Below, piece after piece: positions 49,601 through 59,594 of a stretch of 64,000 bases of DNA. The position numbers were made by a program, and so were the translations under genes. How positions within the stretch are numbered: the stretch's first letter is position 1; each line of letters opens with the position of its first letter. This DNA comes from Zygnema cylindricum (Eukaryota; Streptophyta; Zygnematophyceae; Zygnematales; Zygnemataceae): contig JBBHKE010002729.1 in NCBI GenBank assembly GCA_037447655.1, positions 330,346 through 394,345 on the forward strand, given 5' to 3'. The notes under the pieces were generated by a model. That model saw only the letters and a program-made list of their open reading frames with translations. It had not been told where the DNA came from and did not search any database.

Positions 49601-51558
49601 CGGAAAATAATTGTCTTGTTTGCTATTCCTTATCAAAGTGAGGTTTTATCTATACTGAAAATAATTGTCTTGTTTGCTATTCCTTGTCAAGTGAGGATAT
49701 ATCGGAAAATTCCGTTTTTTTTACTATTCCTCTTCAAATTGAGGTGTTTCCGTATTGGAAAATAGCCCTCTTGTTTGCTAATTCCTTGTCAGAGTGAGGT
49801 GTATCTGCATTGAAAAATTCCGTTTTTTTTGCTATTCTTTCGCAAAGTTATGCATATCTATATCGAAAAACTCCATTTTTTTGCTATTCCTTGTCAAAGT
49901 GATCAAAAAAATGCTGTTTTGTTTGTTATTCCTTTCAAAGTGGCATGTATCTGTATTGTCTTACACTCGGGATTTGTTGGTTGCAGATACACAAGAAAGA
50001 GTCTCAGAGGTGGTGGCCGATGTAGTGACATTTGTCACATCAGCCAAAGAGGGCGGAGCAACGGGTCCCCGAAATTTGCAACCAACAATGGCAACACAGA
50101 ACGTCAGTTATTTCTCTAAAAGAGAGGAGGGGAGGGGAGGGGAGTTAAGGATTGAGAGCTGAAGGGATAGGTGGGAAGAGGGTAGCTGGAAAGGAATCAT
50201 TTGGCTTTTTTCTCGGCTTATTATGTGGAAAGAATAATAATAATATAATACTAGTAAGATTATACTACACTGCTTATAGTAGTTAGTCGAGGTTGTGTAG
50301 GCAAGATTATATGTGTTAAGTAATGTTTGTGCAAGTTTCATTTGTGATGTTGACAGATAAGACAAAACCTCCTGTTCTATAAATTACTGGCTCCTTTTTT
50401 TTATTTTGTTTGCAGGTTTGTCTGCTTTCCTTTTGAAAATCGCGATAGGTGTTTGTCAGTATTATTGGCCGAGACTTGTGACTATTTGACCTATGTCTTT
50501 TGAACTTATAATGGTTAAACTGTATTTTCAAATTAGTAATGGAAGAAATTGGGACTGTTTGTCACCGCAGGCCAAGGTGTCGGATACCAATCGACTATAT
50601 GAGATGGACCGCGCCACACAGGCAAGTTTTTTTAGTTTGTCCTTTTAGTTCTCTTAGTTTGTGTGCTTTTAGTTTCCTTTAGTTTCTGTGTCCTTTCAGT
50701 TTCTTTATTAGGCACTTTATTAGACTTAACCACAGTAAAATATGTACTGCTACATGGCTCATTACGAGCCCCACTTAACCATATAGTGTTTTTAACACTA
50801 ATTTGTGATTTTGGATAAACTAAAGACACGCAAGTGAATTAGAGCGAGGAACTCTAATGGCGACTGGCAGTAGAGTTTTGCAGTTTTGTAACCTTTATAT
50901 TCAAACCTACAATATATTAAGAGCTGATGAGATATTTTGATATTGCCTCAGGAGGTAATAAATGTTCTTATGGAGGCACAAACGGCTTCAGGAGGATCAC
51001 CAGCTGGAGATGTTCATTTTGGTAATGCCTTACCTTCGATATCCTTTTTTCTCACATATTTTTAAAGAAAAATGATTATCTTTTTCAAATTGCTCCCAGT
51101 ATGTAAATAGTTGTGTTGGGCTTTCTATAGCTCCTGGTTCAAGGTCATTTTCTTTCTCCTACTACTTTCATGCAACGGAAATAGAGAAATAAAACGAAGT
51201 TGGAAAGAACCTTAAGAACCCATCGATTTAAAAAATCTAACAACTTCAATTCTTTAACATCTTAAAAACTTTAGAACCTTCAAAACTTTAACAACTTCAA
51301 AGTCTCAAAAACTTTAACAATTTGAAAACTGTAATAATGTTAAAGAATCGTAGGAGTTTTTTGCAATTCTTAACGGAATAATAGCACATGTATTTGAATC
51401 GATCCGTGGGATTACCGGAATTACGACGACTTCGGCGTACTTTTTTAAAGTTGACAAGTCACAGCTCTATTATTGGTCCTCCTCCCTCGACCGATATTAT
51501 CTCCTCAAAGCGAATGTTTTTAGACTACCTGACGAGAGAAATCGCCACAGGAACTTGA
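46656..51558 (+). CDS. KTI12: KTI12/DRL1-type Elongator-associated P-loop protein, nine exons
   Basis: Exons 46656-46803, 47950-48053, 48397-48453, 49130-49215, 49339-49475, 49987-50102, 50571-50621, 50952-51038 and 51388-51558 give 318 residues with all phases matching, near the usual family length of about 300. KTI12 is a P-loop ATPase-like partner of the Elongator complex, needed for tRNA wobble-uridine modification (plant DRL1/ELO4). The start MALVLLCGQPCSGKST gives a P-loop at residues 8-16. Further family blocks are MPREKNLRG, RIVIVDSLNNIKGYRYELWC, LLRRFETPKKHNRWDSPLFE, LQPTMATQ, DTNRLYEMDRATQEVINVL and VGLPELRRLRRTFLKL near the end. An in-frame ATG lies 43 codons upstream, but family alignment favours 46656. 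Intron 7 is GC-AG and intron 8 AT-AC. Introns 1, 3 and 7 hold MITEs. Confidence 0.93.
47590..47784. mobile_element. MITE subfamily B, KTI12 intron 1
   Basis: Left end TACACCGCCCATCGCTATTAG. The interior has ACACTTTATTAGAATTAACT, GCTCATTGTGGACC and ACTCACACGAATTAGAGT. The right end is degenerate (CAAACAATGGGCTG). Closely related to the copies at 48681 and 50700. Confidence 0.75.
48440..48640 (+). repeat. Tandem copy of the exon 3 donor (KTI12 intron 3)
   Basis: The exon 3 end TACTCTCTG|GTGAGCCAGTATGTCTCATT recurs about 135 bp downstream as TACTCTCTG|GTGAGCCGGTATGTCTCATT (near 48588). It is followed in both by an ATCACCAGGTTGT block. Confidence 0.85.
48681..48892. mobile_element. MITE subfamily B, KTI12 intron 3
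   Basis: Left end TACACCGCCTATTGCTATTAG, right end AGAGGATGGGCAGTGTA (inverse TACACTGCCCATCCTCT). TA at both extremities. The interior is like the copy at 47590. Confidence 0.8.
48935..49145 (+). repeat. Tandem copies of the exon 4 acceptor (KTI12 intron 3)
   Basis: The true acceptor zone ACTCTTTTTGAACTGGAGGAATATAG|GTCCATTGTCAC is preceded by two copies: ACTCTTGTTGAATTAGAGAAATTTAG|GTACATCGCAG (49012-49050) and ACTCTTGTTGAATTGGAGGAATTTAAA (about 48945). An intervening AACAATRTAGTAAACTTATT block is also repeated. Confidence 0.8.
49490..49965 (+). repeat. 54-60-bp tandem repeats with GTGAGG cores (KTI12 intron 5)
   Basis: About eight head-to-tail units share TTGTTTGCTATTCCTTRTCAAA followed by GTGAGGTTTTATCTAT-like sequence. 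Two adjacent units near 49567 and 49621 are almost identical and exactly 54 bp apart. Each unit contains CAAAGTGAGG, which matches a donor consensus and resembles the exon 5 end CCTGGTCAAG|GTTTGTC. Confidence 0.8.
50700..50875. mobile_element. MITE relic, subfamily B, KTI12 intron 7
   Basis: The interior sequence CACTTTATTAGACTTAACCA, GGCTCATTACGAGCCC and AACACTAATTTGTGATTTTG matches the subfamily. The left end is missing, and the right end GAACTCTAATGGCGACTGGCAG is degenerate. Confidence 0.6.
51039..51387 (+). other. U12-type AT-AC intron (KTI12 intron 8)
   Basis: The intron starts ATATCCTTTT, the U12 5' consensus. ATTCTTAAC at 51366-51374 matches the U12 branch site, placed 14 nt before the 3' end. 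It ends GCAC before ATG TAT TTG. Splicing here keeps phase 0 and gives GNALPS|MYLNRSVGLPEL, which aligns with the KTI12 family without gap. GT-AG alternatives at G|GTAATG break the frame. Confidence 0.85.
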
Positions 51559-51796
51559 GAAATGACAAAGGTTTTTTTAGGGGTTTATAGGGTTTTTATT
51601 AGTGTTTTTTTTCTCTTAGGATTTGCTAGTGAGGTTTTGGATGGGAACAACGCCTAAAGTATATTTTGTTTGTATGTAGGAGGTACTCTGAATTGTACTT
51701 TCTTCTGGGTAAAATAAAGGAGGAGATTTGCGATGTTAAGTCAACTTTTATGCTGTTGATTTTGACTGATTGTTCTGTTAATTTTATGGATTTCAA

Positions 51797-51909
51797 TGCC
51801 TCTTTCTCTCCCCCTTTTCCTCTGCTCTCTCTCTCCCCTCTCTCTCTCTCCACTCTCTCTCTCTCCCATCTCTCTCTCTGCCCACTCCCCCTCCTGCCCC
51901 CTCTCTCTT

Positions 51910-51953
<44 letters not shown>

Positions 51954-52035
51954 CTCCCCCCCCTCCCCCCTCTCTCCTCTCTTTCTCTGCCCTCTCTCCC
52001 TCTGCCTTCTTTCCCTCCCTCCCTCTCCCTGGCTC
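51797..52035. repeat. (CT)n / CCCTCT low-complexity tract
   Basis: Pyrimidine-rich on the plus strand, about 240 bp, lying beyond the KTI12 stop codon. Apparent Leu/Ser and Arg/Glu proteins on either strand are artefacts. Confidence 0.95.
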
Positions 52036-53051
52036 TCCTATGACCACCAAAGTTGTTATATTGGCACTTCGACAAGTTGACAGAATTTGACATTGTCGAT
52101 GAAAGCTCGAATTTGATTTGTCGTTGCAAATTTGCATTGTCGTTACTAATCCTCTTCATAATAAGTTTTTTTATACTTATTGCTTATTTTAGTATTCAAA
52201 TATAGACATGACGTTACAGCTCTAAGCTCTGGAGAAATTACGCGTTTGGGAGACTCATGTAACTTATCCTTATAAATTTTCTCTACAGAGTTCTCCTACA
52301 TTCAAAAATTCCCACAAAATTGCAGAATGATGTAAGACTACAATAGTGTATTATAGTATGTCAAGAGGAGCATAAAAAAAAGAGAGAGAGAGAAAGAGGA
52401 AAAGAAAGAGAAAGAGAAATAGAGAAAAAGAAAGATTGAAGAGAAATAGTGTGGGATGACTGACTCTGAAAGCAGTATGTATATTTAATTCTTATGAAAT
52501 GGCAAGAAGAAATGGAAAGAGATGTTTAGTTATCATGGTAGAACACAAACATGAAAAAAAGGTAGGATGGCACCACAATCTATTGTGTACACTTGGGTGT
52601 TCACGAGTCGAGTTGTTTAAAAAATATTGCAATAAGGTTCCCGCAATTAAATAAATTGAATAATTCCAAAAATAAAATACTCATTACAGCAAAACAAGAA
52701 ATCAAATAACTCCAAAAACGAAATACTCATTACAGCAAAACAAGAAATCGAATAACTCCAAAAACGAAATACTCATGACACAGCAAATTACTTCAAATTC
52801 ATTTCAAAGCTCCTTCAAACATTAACCTCTGCTCTAAATACATATTTGAGCTCATCTGTACCACCACATGAAGAGCCCATAACTTAAGCCCGTAAACAGG
52901 TGTCAAGGAAGTAAAAACTGCTAATTTCTCAATCTTCAGAATGGTTACTAATCCCGCTAGAAATTTTAGTAATACATTTACAAATACAAGTTCTCTCATT
53001 CAAAGAACTAAAACTAATCATTCAATATACCAGACGCAGCTTAAAACCAGA

Positions 53052-53471
53052 CACCATAATTCTTTCACACCAGAAATACTGTTACGTCAATTTAAATTAA
53101 GATCCTGAAACTTTACAGAGAATTTTTATTAAGTCAAAGGACACAGGAGTAACGGCAATTAAAATAGGAACTGTACAGTAGACAGATTATTGCCTACTGA
53201 CATACTTTAATGATCCAGAAAACTATCCAATATTTCATATCCAATATTCAATATTTTAAAATTTTGTTTCAAATCAAAATTAGTGAAGACCATGTGTAAC
53301 CATAATTCTTTCACACCAGAAATACTGTTACTTCAATTTTAATTAAGATCCTGAAACTGTACAGAAAATTTTTATTAAGTCATAGGACACAGGATTAACG
53401 GCAATTAAAATAATAACTGTACAGTAGACAGATAATCGCCTACTGACATACTTTAATGATCCGGAAAACTC
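53052..53471. repeat. Direct duplication of ~170 bp downstream of psaF
   Basis: Blocks at 53052-53224 and 53299-53471 are offset by 247 bp and about 95 percent alike by eye. Both begin ACCATAATTCTTTCACACCA and end TTTAATGATCCxGAAAACT. They are separated by a segment that recurs again at about 53827. Confidence 0.85.
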
Positions 53472-54355
53472 TCTGATAAAACATCTAAATGCCTAAATTC
53501 CCAAATATAACCAGACAAGCTTCGTGAGTAAAACAAAAACAAAGACAAAAAAAAGTAGATAATAAAGTAAAAATATTGATCTGCCAGCATGGTAAGCAGC
53601 TTCGATTAGATTGCTAACTGCAAACAAAATACTTTTGAATCAGTAAAAACATTTCAAATTAGTTTGAAAGTGCCTTTAACACTGACTTCCGCAAATCATT
53701 ACACTCAGGATTCAAATTGAAAAGAAAAGTTAAAATGTGTAAGATTTAAAAAACGATCCACATCTAGAACCAAAACAGTTCGGCAAAATACCAAAAGCCT
53801 CACAATGTAGCCCAGAAGCAAGTTTCAATATTTGATATCCAATATTCAATATTTTAAAATTTTGTTTCAAATCAAAATTAGTGAAGACCATGTGTCATAG
53901 AAGAAATATAAAAAAAAAGCGTAACATCAACACAATGAAGTTTTCTATTATCCTAGGTATTGCCTCCAAATCAGAATCAAAAAGAAAAACAAGTCACACA
54001 TACAAAAAAAAATGAAGGTCGAAAGTAACGCATGAAATGAGTCGCTTAGCTTCTCATTGAAATTTCAGGCAATTATTGTAACACGAGATTTTCTCTACGA
54101 AAATTAGGGCAATGTACATAAATAAGGCTGCAAAAAAAGCAGCCTGACAGCAAAAAACTCACTAATCTAAAAAGCAGTCTTTGATTATTTGACAAATACG
54201 ACAAAACAGCTGAAGATTTCAGCTCCCATCTACTTTGCCAATATCTGATATACAGACTTAAAAAAAAATCTTTTCAGAAAACTTCCAAAAGCTTTCAAAT
54301 AATACAAAAGCTTTCAAATACTTCCAAAACCTTTCTTCCTTTTCTAGTTGCTAAC

Positions 54356-55087
54356 TTAACGAGGAGAGACGGTGATGTTAGCGTCAGATTCAACCAACTT
54401 TCCGTTCCTAAACTCACTAACGGCAGCCAAAGGCCATGTGAATCCCTTAGACATGATGCCTAAAGCAAGCGGAACATCGATGATAATCTCCTTCTCAGTA
54501 GGTTTTGCCTCAGTTTTAATGGCCTGGATGTAAGCTCGTCCAACCCATCCGATCCATCCAGTAATGTAAAGGAAGACGATTCCTGGATACACAAACTCTC
54601 CAAGATGAGCTTGGTCTCCATCCACAATCAAGTGAGGAAGACCATCAGTTCCGCAAAGAAGTCCCTGCTTTCCGTAGTAGTCAAACCTCCTGTTTGTCTT
54701 CTCAATGGTTGCCTTCAAGGCAAGAGCTGGAGCACTGTCAGCTGAGTAAAGCTTGAGTCTCTTCTCAAGCTTCTTAACCTCAGCCTTCTTAACCTTAGCA
54801 AAGGCCTTGGAGTCCTTGCAAGGAGTAAGTCCGGCTACGTCAGCCATGGCGGATTCAGGGATGGAGGTGCTGACGACAGCAGCAAGAGCGAGAGCAGTTG
54901 CAACCTTGCCAACCTGAGCAGCCATGGATTCATCCTTCTTCTCAGCAGCTGAGCAGACAGTCCTGGAAGCCACCTGCTTCACAAACATGGAAGCCTTGGT
55001 GGAAGACAAGGACTGGAGAGAGCTCAAGTCCTTTGAGACAGCTGTCAAAGGAGACACGATGTTGGCAGCCATGGTTACGGATGCCAT
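54356..55087 (-). CDS. PSAF: Photosystem I reaction centre subunit III (PsaF), plastid precursor
   Basis: An uninterrupted frame of 243 residues. PsaF sits on the lumenal side of photosystem I and docks plastocyanin or cytochrome c6. Residues 1 to about 80 form a bipartite targeting sequence: a Ser/Thr/Lys-rich stromal part ([14 protein letters not shown]...) and then a hydrophobic thylakoid-transfer part ([21 protein letters not shown]), with a cut expected after AMA. The mature protein begins [16 protein letters not shown]. The lysine-rich helix ([17 protein letters not shown]) is the donor-binding feature of green PsaF. Further hallmarks are [20 protein letters not shown], the membrane stretch [15 protein letters not shown] and [11 protein letters not shown]. 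Start choice: CACAATGGCATCC; a second ATG lies five codons on. No intron in the coding part. Confidence 0.97.
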   Translation of the reverse strand: MASVTMAANIVSPLTAVSKDLSSLQSLSSTKASMFVKQVASRTVCSAAEKKDESMAAQVGKVATALALAAVVSTSIPESAMADVAGLTPCKDSKAFAKVKKAEVKKLEKRLKLYSADSAPALALKATIEKTNRRFDYYGKQGLLCGTDGLPHLIVDGDQAHLGEFVYPGIVFLYITGWIGWVGRAYIQAIKTEAKPTEKEIIIDVPLALGIMSKGFTWPLAAVSEFRNGKLVESDANITVSPR

Positions 55088-55250
55088 TGTGGAGTACTAA
55101 GGAAGAAGGAAGAAGAAGATGAAGCTGAGCAAAGAATGTTAAGGGAAACTGTGAAACTGATCAATATTTGAAAGAGGGAGGATTCTTGTGTTGTAGTGCT
55201 GCTGGTGTTAGGGTTCTTTTCTCGATATTTATCGATACGCTACAGGTCAG

Positions 55251-55468
55251 TACACCGTGTATCGCTATTAGTGTTAAATTGTTAATGATATTTTGTAGCC
55301 AATAATACAGCTTTTCTCCGTGCACACCTGTTGAATTGTTCATCCGTTGAAAAAAAAGATTCTCGCCTTTTGATTGGCGGTTTTCACGAGAAATCGGACG
55401 TGTGTGCACGAAAAAAAATGTTTTGATTGGAGAAATGAATATTAACCCTCACAGCGATACACAGTGTA
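55251..55468. mobile_element. MITE upstream of psaF
   Basis: Ends TACACCGTGTATCGCTATTAG and (inverse) TACACTGTGTATCGCTGTGAG; TA at both ends. It carries an inner inverted pair CTTTTCTCCGTGCACAC / GTGTGTGCACGAAAAAA and a GATTGGCGG block. It starts about 164 bp upstream of the psaF start codon, so it lies in the promoter. Confidence 0.85.
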
Positions 55469-55981
55469 GCGTATCGCCAGTATTTTAACAGCTACTTCAG
55501 TTTACGATACACTATTCGTAGCGCGCTACGCTACGCTACAATAAAGTATGCATAGTACTGTTTCCGTACGCACTATGTATCAGAATGGGAGAAAAAGCTA
55601 AACCCGCCAATCGTCGGCAATTTTCTATTTGCCCAAGCCAATCACAACGCGAAAGAATCGATAAGATGGAGATTGCGGCGACATTCGCTTTTTCGCTTTT
55701 TGAGGTTGGGTGACGGCCGGTGAAAAAGTCAGCTACTCGCTGCTAGTCTGTAGATGGTAACGGTACTATTGAAGTTCATCTTGGCCGTTAAAATTAGATC
55801 TGACGGGTGAAGAAATCTTCAAACGCCATCCACAGTTAGCCTAGATCTTCAGTTTCTCGAAGGAGATTGGTGCACAAGAGATCGCCCACCAAACTCTGGG
55901 CTTTTTGATTTGACGGCAGAAAAATCTGAAGTTAGCGGTCGTCGTGACGACCGTCGAATTGGTCCCTATGAATTTCAGACC

Positions 55982-56182
55982 ACACCTTGAATCGTTATTA
56001 GCCTTATGTACTCTATATCGGCACCCCAAAATTTTGACATTGATACCTTAAATAGAATAAATTACACCATTTAAGGAAGCGGACCATAATCTGCCACATC
56101 TATTGGCACTAAATTAGAATGAATGACGCTATTTTTTTCTTTACACTAATAATTTCTATACGCTAATAACGATTCAAGGTGT
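55982..56182. mobile_element. MITE with perfect 20-bp TIR
   Basis: ACACCTTGAATCGTTATTAG at the left is exactly inverted at the right (ending 56182). It shares GGACCATAATCTGCCACAT and GGCACTAAATTAGAAT with the copy in the PRXIIE intron. Confidence 0.88.
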
Positions 56183-56410
56183 ACCAGATACCGTATCCAC
56201 CGCCTCTTCGGAGATTTTTGGCCGTTCGATTTTAATTTCTGCTCATCATTTGTGACCGTCAGGCATGCGTCAAAGCCTCAAAGGCGTTAAATTCAAACAT
56301 GATAATTCGTTTATCCTAGTAACGTACAAATAATCTTCTTTTGTCGTTTTCTTCGTAAAAGGCTAAAAGCCAAAAAGCGTGCTGACCTTTACGGTACAGG
56401 TAAGGTTCGT

Positions 56411-56460
56411 TACAGTACTGTACTGTACTGTACTGTACTGTACTATACAGTACAGTACTA
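56411..56460. repeat. (TACTG)n pentanucleotide, palindromic
   Basis: TACTG units on the plus strand turn into TACAG units at the right, making GTACAGTAC/GTACTGTAC palindromes. Similar short clusters sit at 25150, 25950, 37980, 45560, 46250 and 46400. Confidence 0.9.
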
Positions 56461-56627
56461 CACTCCCCGTCGCAGCTATAGTTAGGCACCCTAACTCGAG
56501 TGAGTGATTATTTCACCAAAAAACTCAATAAGTGGCTCATACTGAGCCACGTGGCAAAACAAAGGTGAAATCCAATGAAGCTTTTGCGGTAATTCTGTAG
56601 TTCACTAACTCTAATGAAGGCGGTGTA
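56459..56627. mobile_element. MITE subfamily B relic
   Basis: Ends TACACTCCCCGTCGCAGCTA and (inverse of right end) TACACCGCCTTCATTAGAGT. The interior GGCTCATACTGAGCCACGTGGCA resembles the GGCTCATTxxGxxCC block of other copies. Confidence 0.65.
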
Positions 56628-57712
56628 GCTTATTATTATCTTTGTACTAAATGCATGAAGCTTTACACTAAGAGATAATAAAAACTTGACATTGTGAACC
56701 GAATAGCCAATGCAATATATGAATAATAAAAATACAAAAAATACTAAGAAAAATAAAAACAAATAAATATATGATAATACAATACACCAATACTGCATCT
56801 TCTTCAACGAAAGCATGGCTACAACTAAACTAGGATCATCCATAAACCACGAGTGTTTACAGATATCTTTTAAAAAAAGTAAATAAGTACAAAATAACCT
56901 TTTCAAAAAAAAATATAAAAAATGAATAGACAAAGATCCCATTCTTGATAAATCCTCTTTTATTACTAGAGCACAAAAGGACAAAAACAAACACAAAGGA
57001 TAAAACGTGATAAACCTGCCATAATTTTTTTTCATAATTATTATTAATTATATTAGCATGATTTTTAAAATTGATGCTTGTCTTTTTCGACTTTTCAATT
57101 ACACAAAGACATGGCTTTTGCTTTTTTTGCAAGGATAAAACTTTGTAAAGGTTAAAACTAAACATTCTACCACCAATAATAAAAGCAAAATAAATCTCCA
57201 CGAAAATAATAATAACAATAATAAAAATTTGTCATGCTTATTTTTTTTCGCTATTTACACCACTTTCCAGTCACTGTTTGTACAATGCTTTTACATTCTT
57301 TTTCTATTATTACTATTACTAACAATAATAATTGTTATTATTGTTGTCATTATTATTATTAATTATTACTACTGTCGTTATTACCATTATTATTATTTTG
57401 GGCTACTTAGTATTTTAAGTACTTAACAGAAAAGTTATGCATCTTTCCTCAAAAAAACGAACCTTGTGCTTGTTAAAAAAAAAAGGAAAAAAAAAAGACC
57501 ACACACGCACCCACATTTACCATTCCTCACCAAATGCTTTATTTTTTTTTACTGTAAACAAAAGATTTATTGATTCTTTCTTCAAAAACTGTTCATTTTG
57601 CCTTCAAAAAGAAAACGGAAAAAAAGGGAGAGCTAACAAGCCTCGTAAAGAAAGGGAAGGAAAAAAACAGGGAAAATGGAAGAAAAAAAAAGAAAGAAAA
57701 ATAAATGTTCTA

Positions 57713-58768
57713 TCATAACAATGAGACATTTTCAGTTTCGTTTCGAAAAAGACATCCGAAAACTGTATTATAAAAATCTTTTCCATATACCCATTTTCCA
57801 GAATCGGGTCCAGTAACGACTTTCATATCATACTTTGACGCCCGAGTGCAATCCGGGCAGTATGTAACCTGACCGGAAAAAAAAGGAAAAGAAGGGGATT
57901 TAAAAAATATATTAAAAAAAGGGAAATGAAGAAGCAAAGGGAAAAGAAAAATAATAAGAAAAGGAAAAAGAAAAAAGAAAAAAAAGGGAAAAGGAAAAAC
58001 GGAAAAAGAAAGGAAAACGAAAACGAAAAGTATTTGCTAGAAAGATGAAACTACAAGAAAGTAGAAAAGATTAAAAACAAGCATAAAAATGAAAAGACTA
58101 AGAATAATCGAGAGCAGTAAAAAACTAACAATTAAAAAAATATATAAAAAAAAACGCTATTACTGATTCACAATGTACTAACCATTATACCTCGTTTAAT
58201 CAATATTAAGTTATCATAAATAATAATTCTATTACTAGATTGTGGTTTTTTATAAAGTGGATTTACGTGACAAAAAAAAAACCACAAAACTAATAACAAT
58301 ATATGGTATACTTTCCTTTCTCACCTCCAAGAGTTTTGGCTCCATATTGGAGTCCAACATCACATCCACACCATAGATTGCCCGAGAAATTTCTGTTCCC
58401 GTTTCCGTTACCGTTTCCGTTTGCATTTCCGGATGAATCGCAACGGCTCCACGGAAAAGTTGCCTCAACATGGAACGAACCCGATTCTCGATATCGGTCC
58501 ATTGGACTGCAATTGATTAAGATTAAACGAGAAAGAGGGAGAAGATGAGAAGAAAAAGTAGACAAGGAAGAGAGAAGAAGATGAGAAGAAAGAAGAAGAA
58601 GGAAGAAAGAGGAAGAAGGAGGAAGAAGGAAGAAGAAGAAAGAAGAAGAAGAAGAAGATGAAGAAAGAAGAAGAAAGACGAAGAAGAAAGAAGAAGAGAA
58701 GAGAGAAAAGAAGAAGAAAGAAGAAGAAGAGAAGAGTGAGGAAGAAGACGAAGAAGATTTAGTTTAGA

Positions 58769-58830
<62 letters not shown>

Positions 58831-58850
58831 AGGGAGGGAGGAGAGAAAGA

Positions 58851-58881
<31 letters not shown>

Positions 58882-59562
58882 GGAGGGAGAGAGAAGGAGA
58901 GAGAGGGGGGGAGGGGAGGGGGGAAGGAAAGGGGGATTGGAGGGCTGTCCAGTCTTTCCATTCTCTTGCGTGTCTCTCCCTCTCCTCTCTCCCCTCTCCC
59001 CGCTCCTCCCCTCTCCCCTATCCCCTCTCGCCCCTCTCTCCCCTCTCTCCCTTCTTCCCTTTCTTTCTCTTCTTTCGTTTTTTCCTCTTCTTTCCCCTCT
59101 CCCCTCTCCCCCCTATCTCCCCTCGCTCCCCTCCCTCCCCTCTCTCGCCCCTTTTCTCTCTCTCTTCCTCCTCTCTTCTCACTCCCCTCTCCCATCTCCC
59201 TCTTCCTCTCCATCTCTTCCTCCCCTTTTCTCCCTCGCGTTCTTTCCCTCTCTCTCACCCTCCCTATCTCCCCTCAAAAACATATTATTGAGCAGAAATA
59301 ATGTGAAAAAAAAAGGAAACATATTCGACAAAAAGTATGAAAAAAAATATTGATTTCAAATTAGACAATATCTGAAAGAAAAAAAAAAAAAAAAAAAAAA
59401 ATAATAATGAAAAAAAAAAAAAAAAAAAAAAAAAAGAAAAAAAAAACAAAAAAAAAAAAAAAACAAAAAAAAAAAAAAAAAAAAACAAAAAATAAAAAAA
59501 AAAAAAAAAAAAAAAAAAACAAAAAAAAAAAAAAAAATAAACAAAAAAAAAAAAGAAGAAAA

Positions 59563-59594
<32 letters not shown>

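Larger units (their letters stand above)
51559..54355. other. Convergent 3' region between KTI12 (+) and psaF (-)
   Basis: No gene seen. A (CT)n tract lies at 51797-52035. A 45-bp unit (AATAACTCCAAAAACGAAAT...) is repeated about three times at 52659-52785. A direct duplication of about 170 bp lies at 53052-53224 and 53299-53471. A 70-bp block (ATCCAATATTCAATATTTTA...) is present at both about 53228-53297 and 53827-53895. Part near 54,000-54,355 is probably psaF 3' UTR. Confidence 0.5.
55469..57712. other. Intergenic DNA between psaF and TTLL12 (both -)
   Basis: Contains two MITEs (55982-56182 and 56459-56627) and a TACTG microsatellite (56411-56460). The rest is AT-rich DNA with an ATT/ATTATT-rich block at 57200-57420. 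Open frames of 60-175 codons are A/T-composition artefacts. No gene is supported. Confidence 0.5.

Noticed and set aside
51022-51384. GT-AG version of KTI12 intron 8 (donor G|GTAATG, acceptor ATAG|CAC)
   Set aside because: It breaks the reading phase and drops the conserved GNALPS residues. The AT-AC reading restores both.
58850-59300. Proteins on both strands with Arg/Glu and Ser/Pro/Leu runs
   Set aside because: Complementary purine and pyrimidine tracts of a TTLL12 intron open all frames. No exon was found there, although one is expected nearby.
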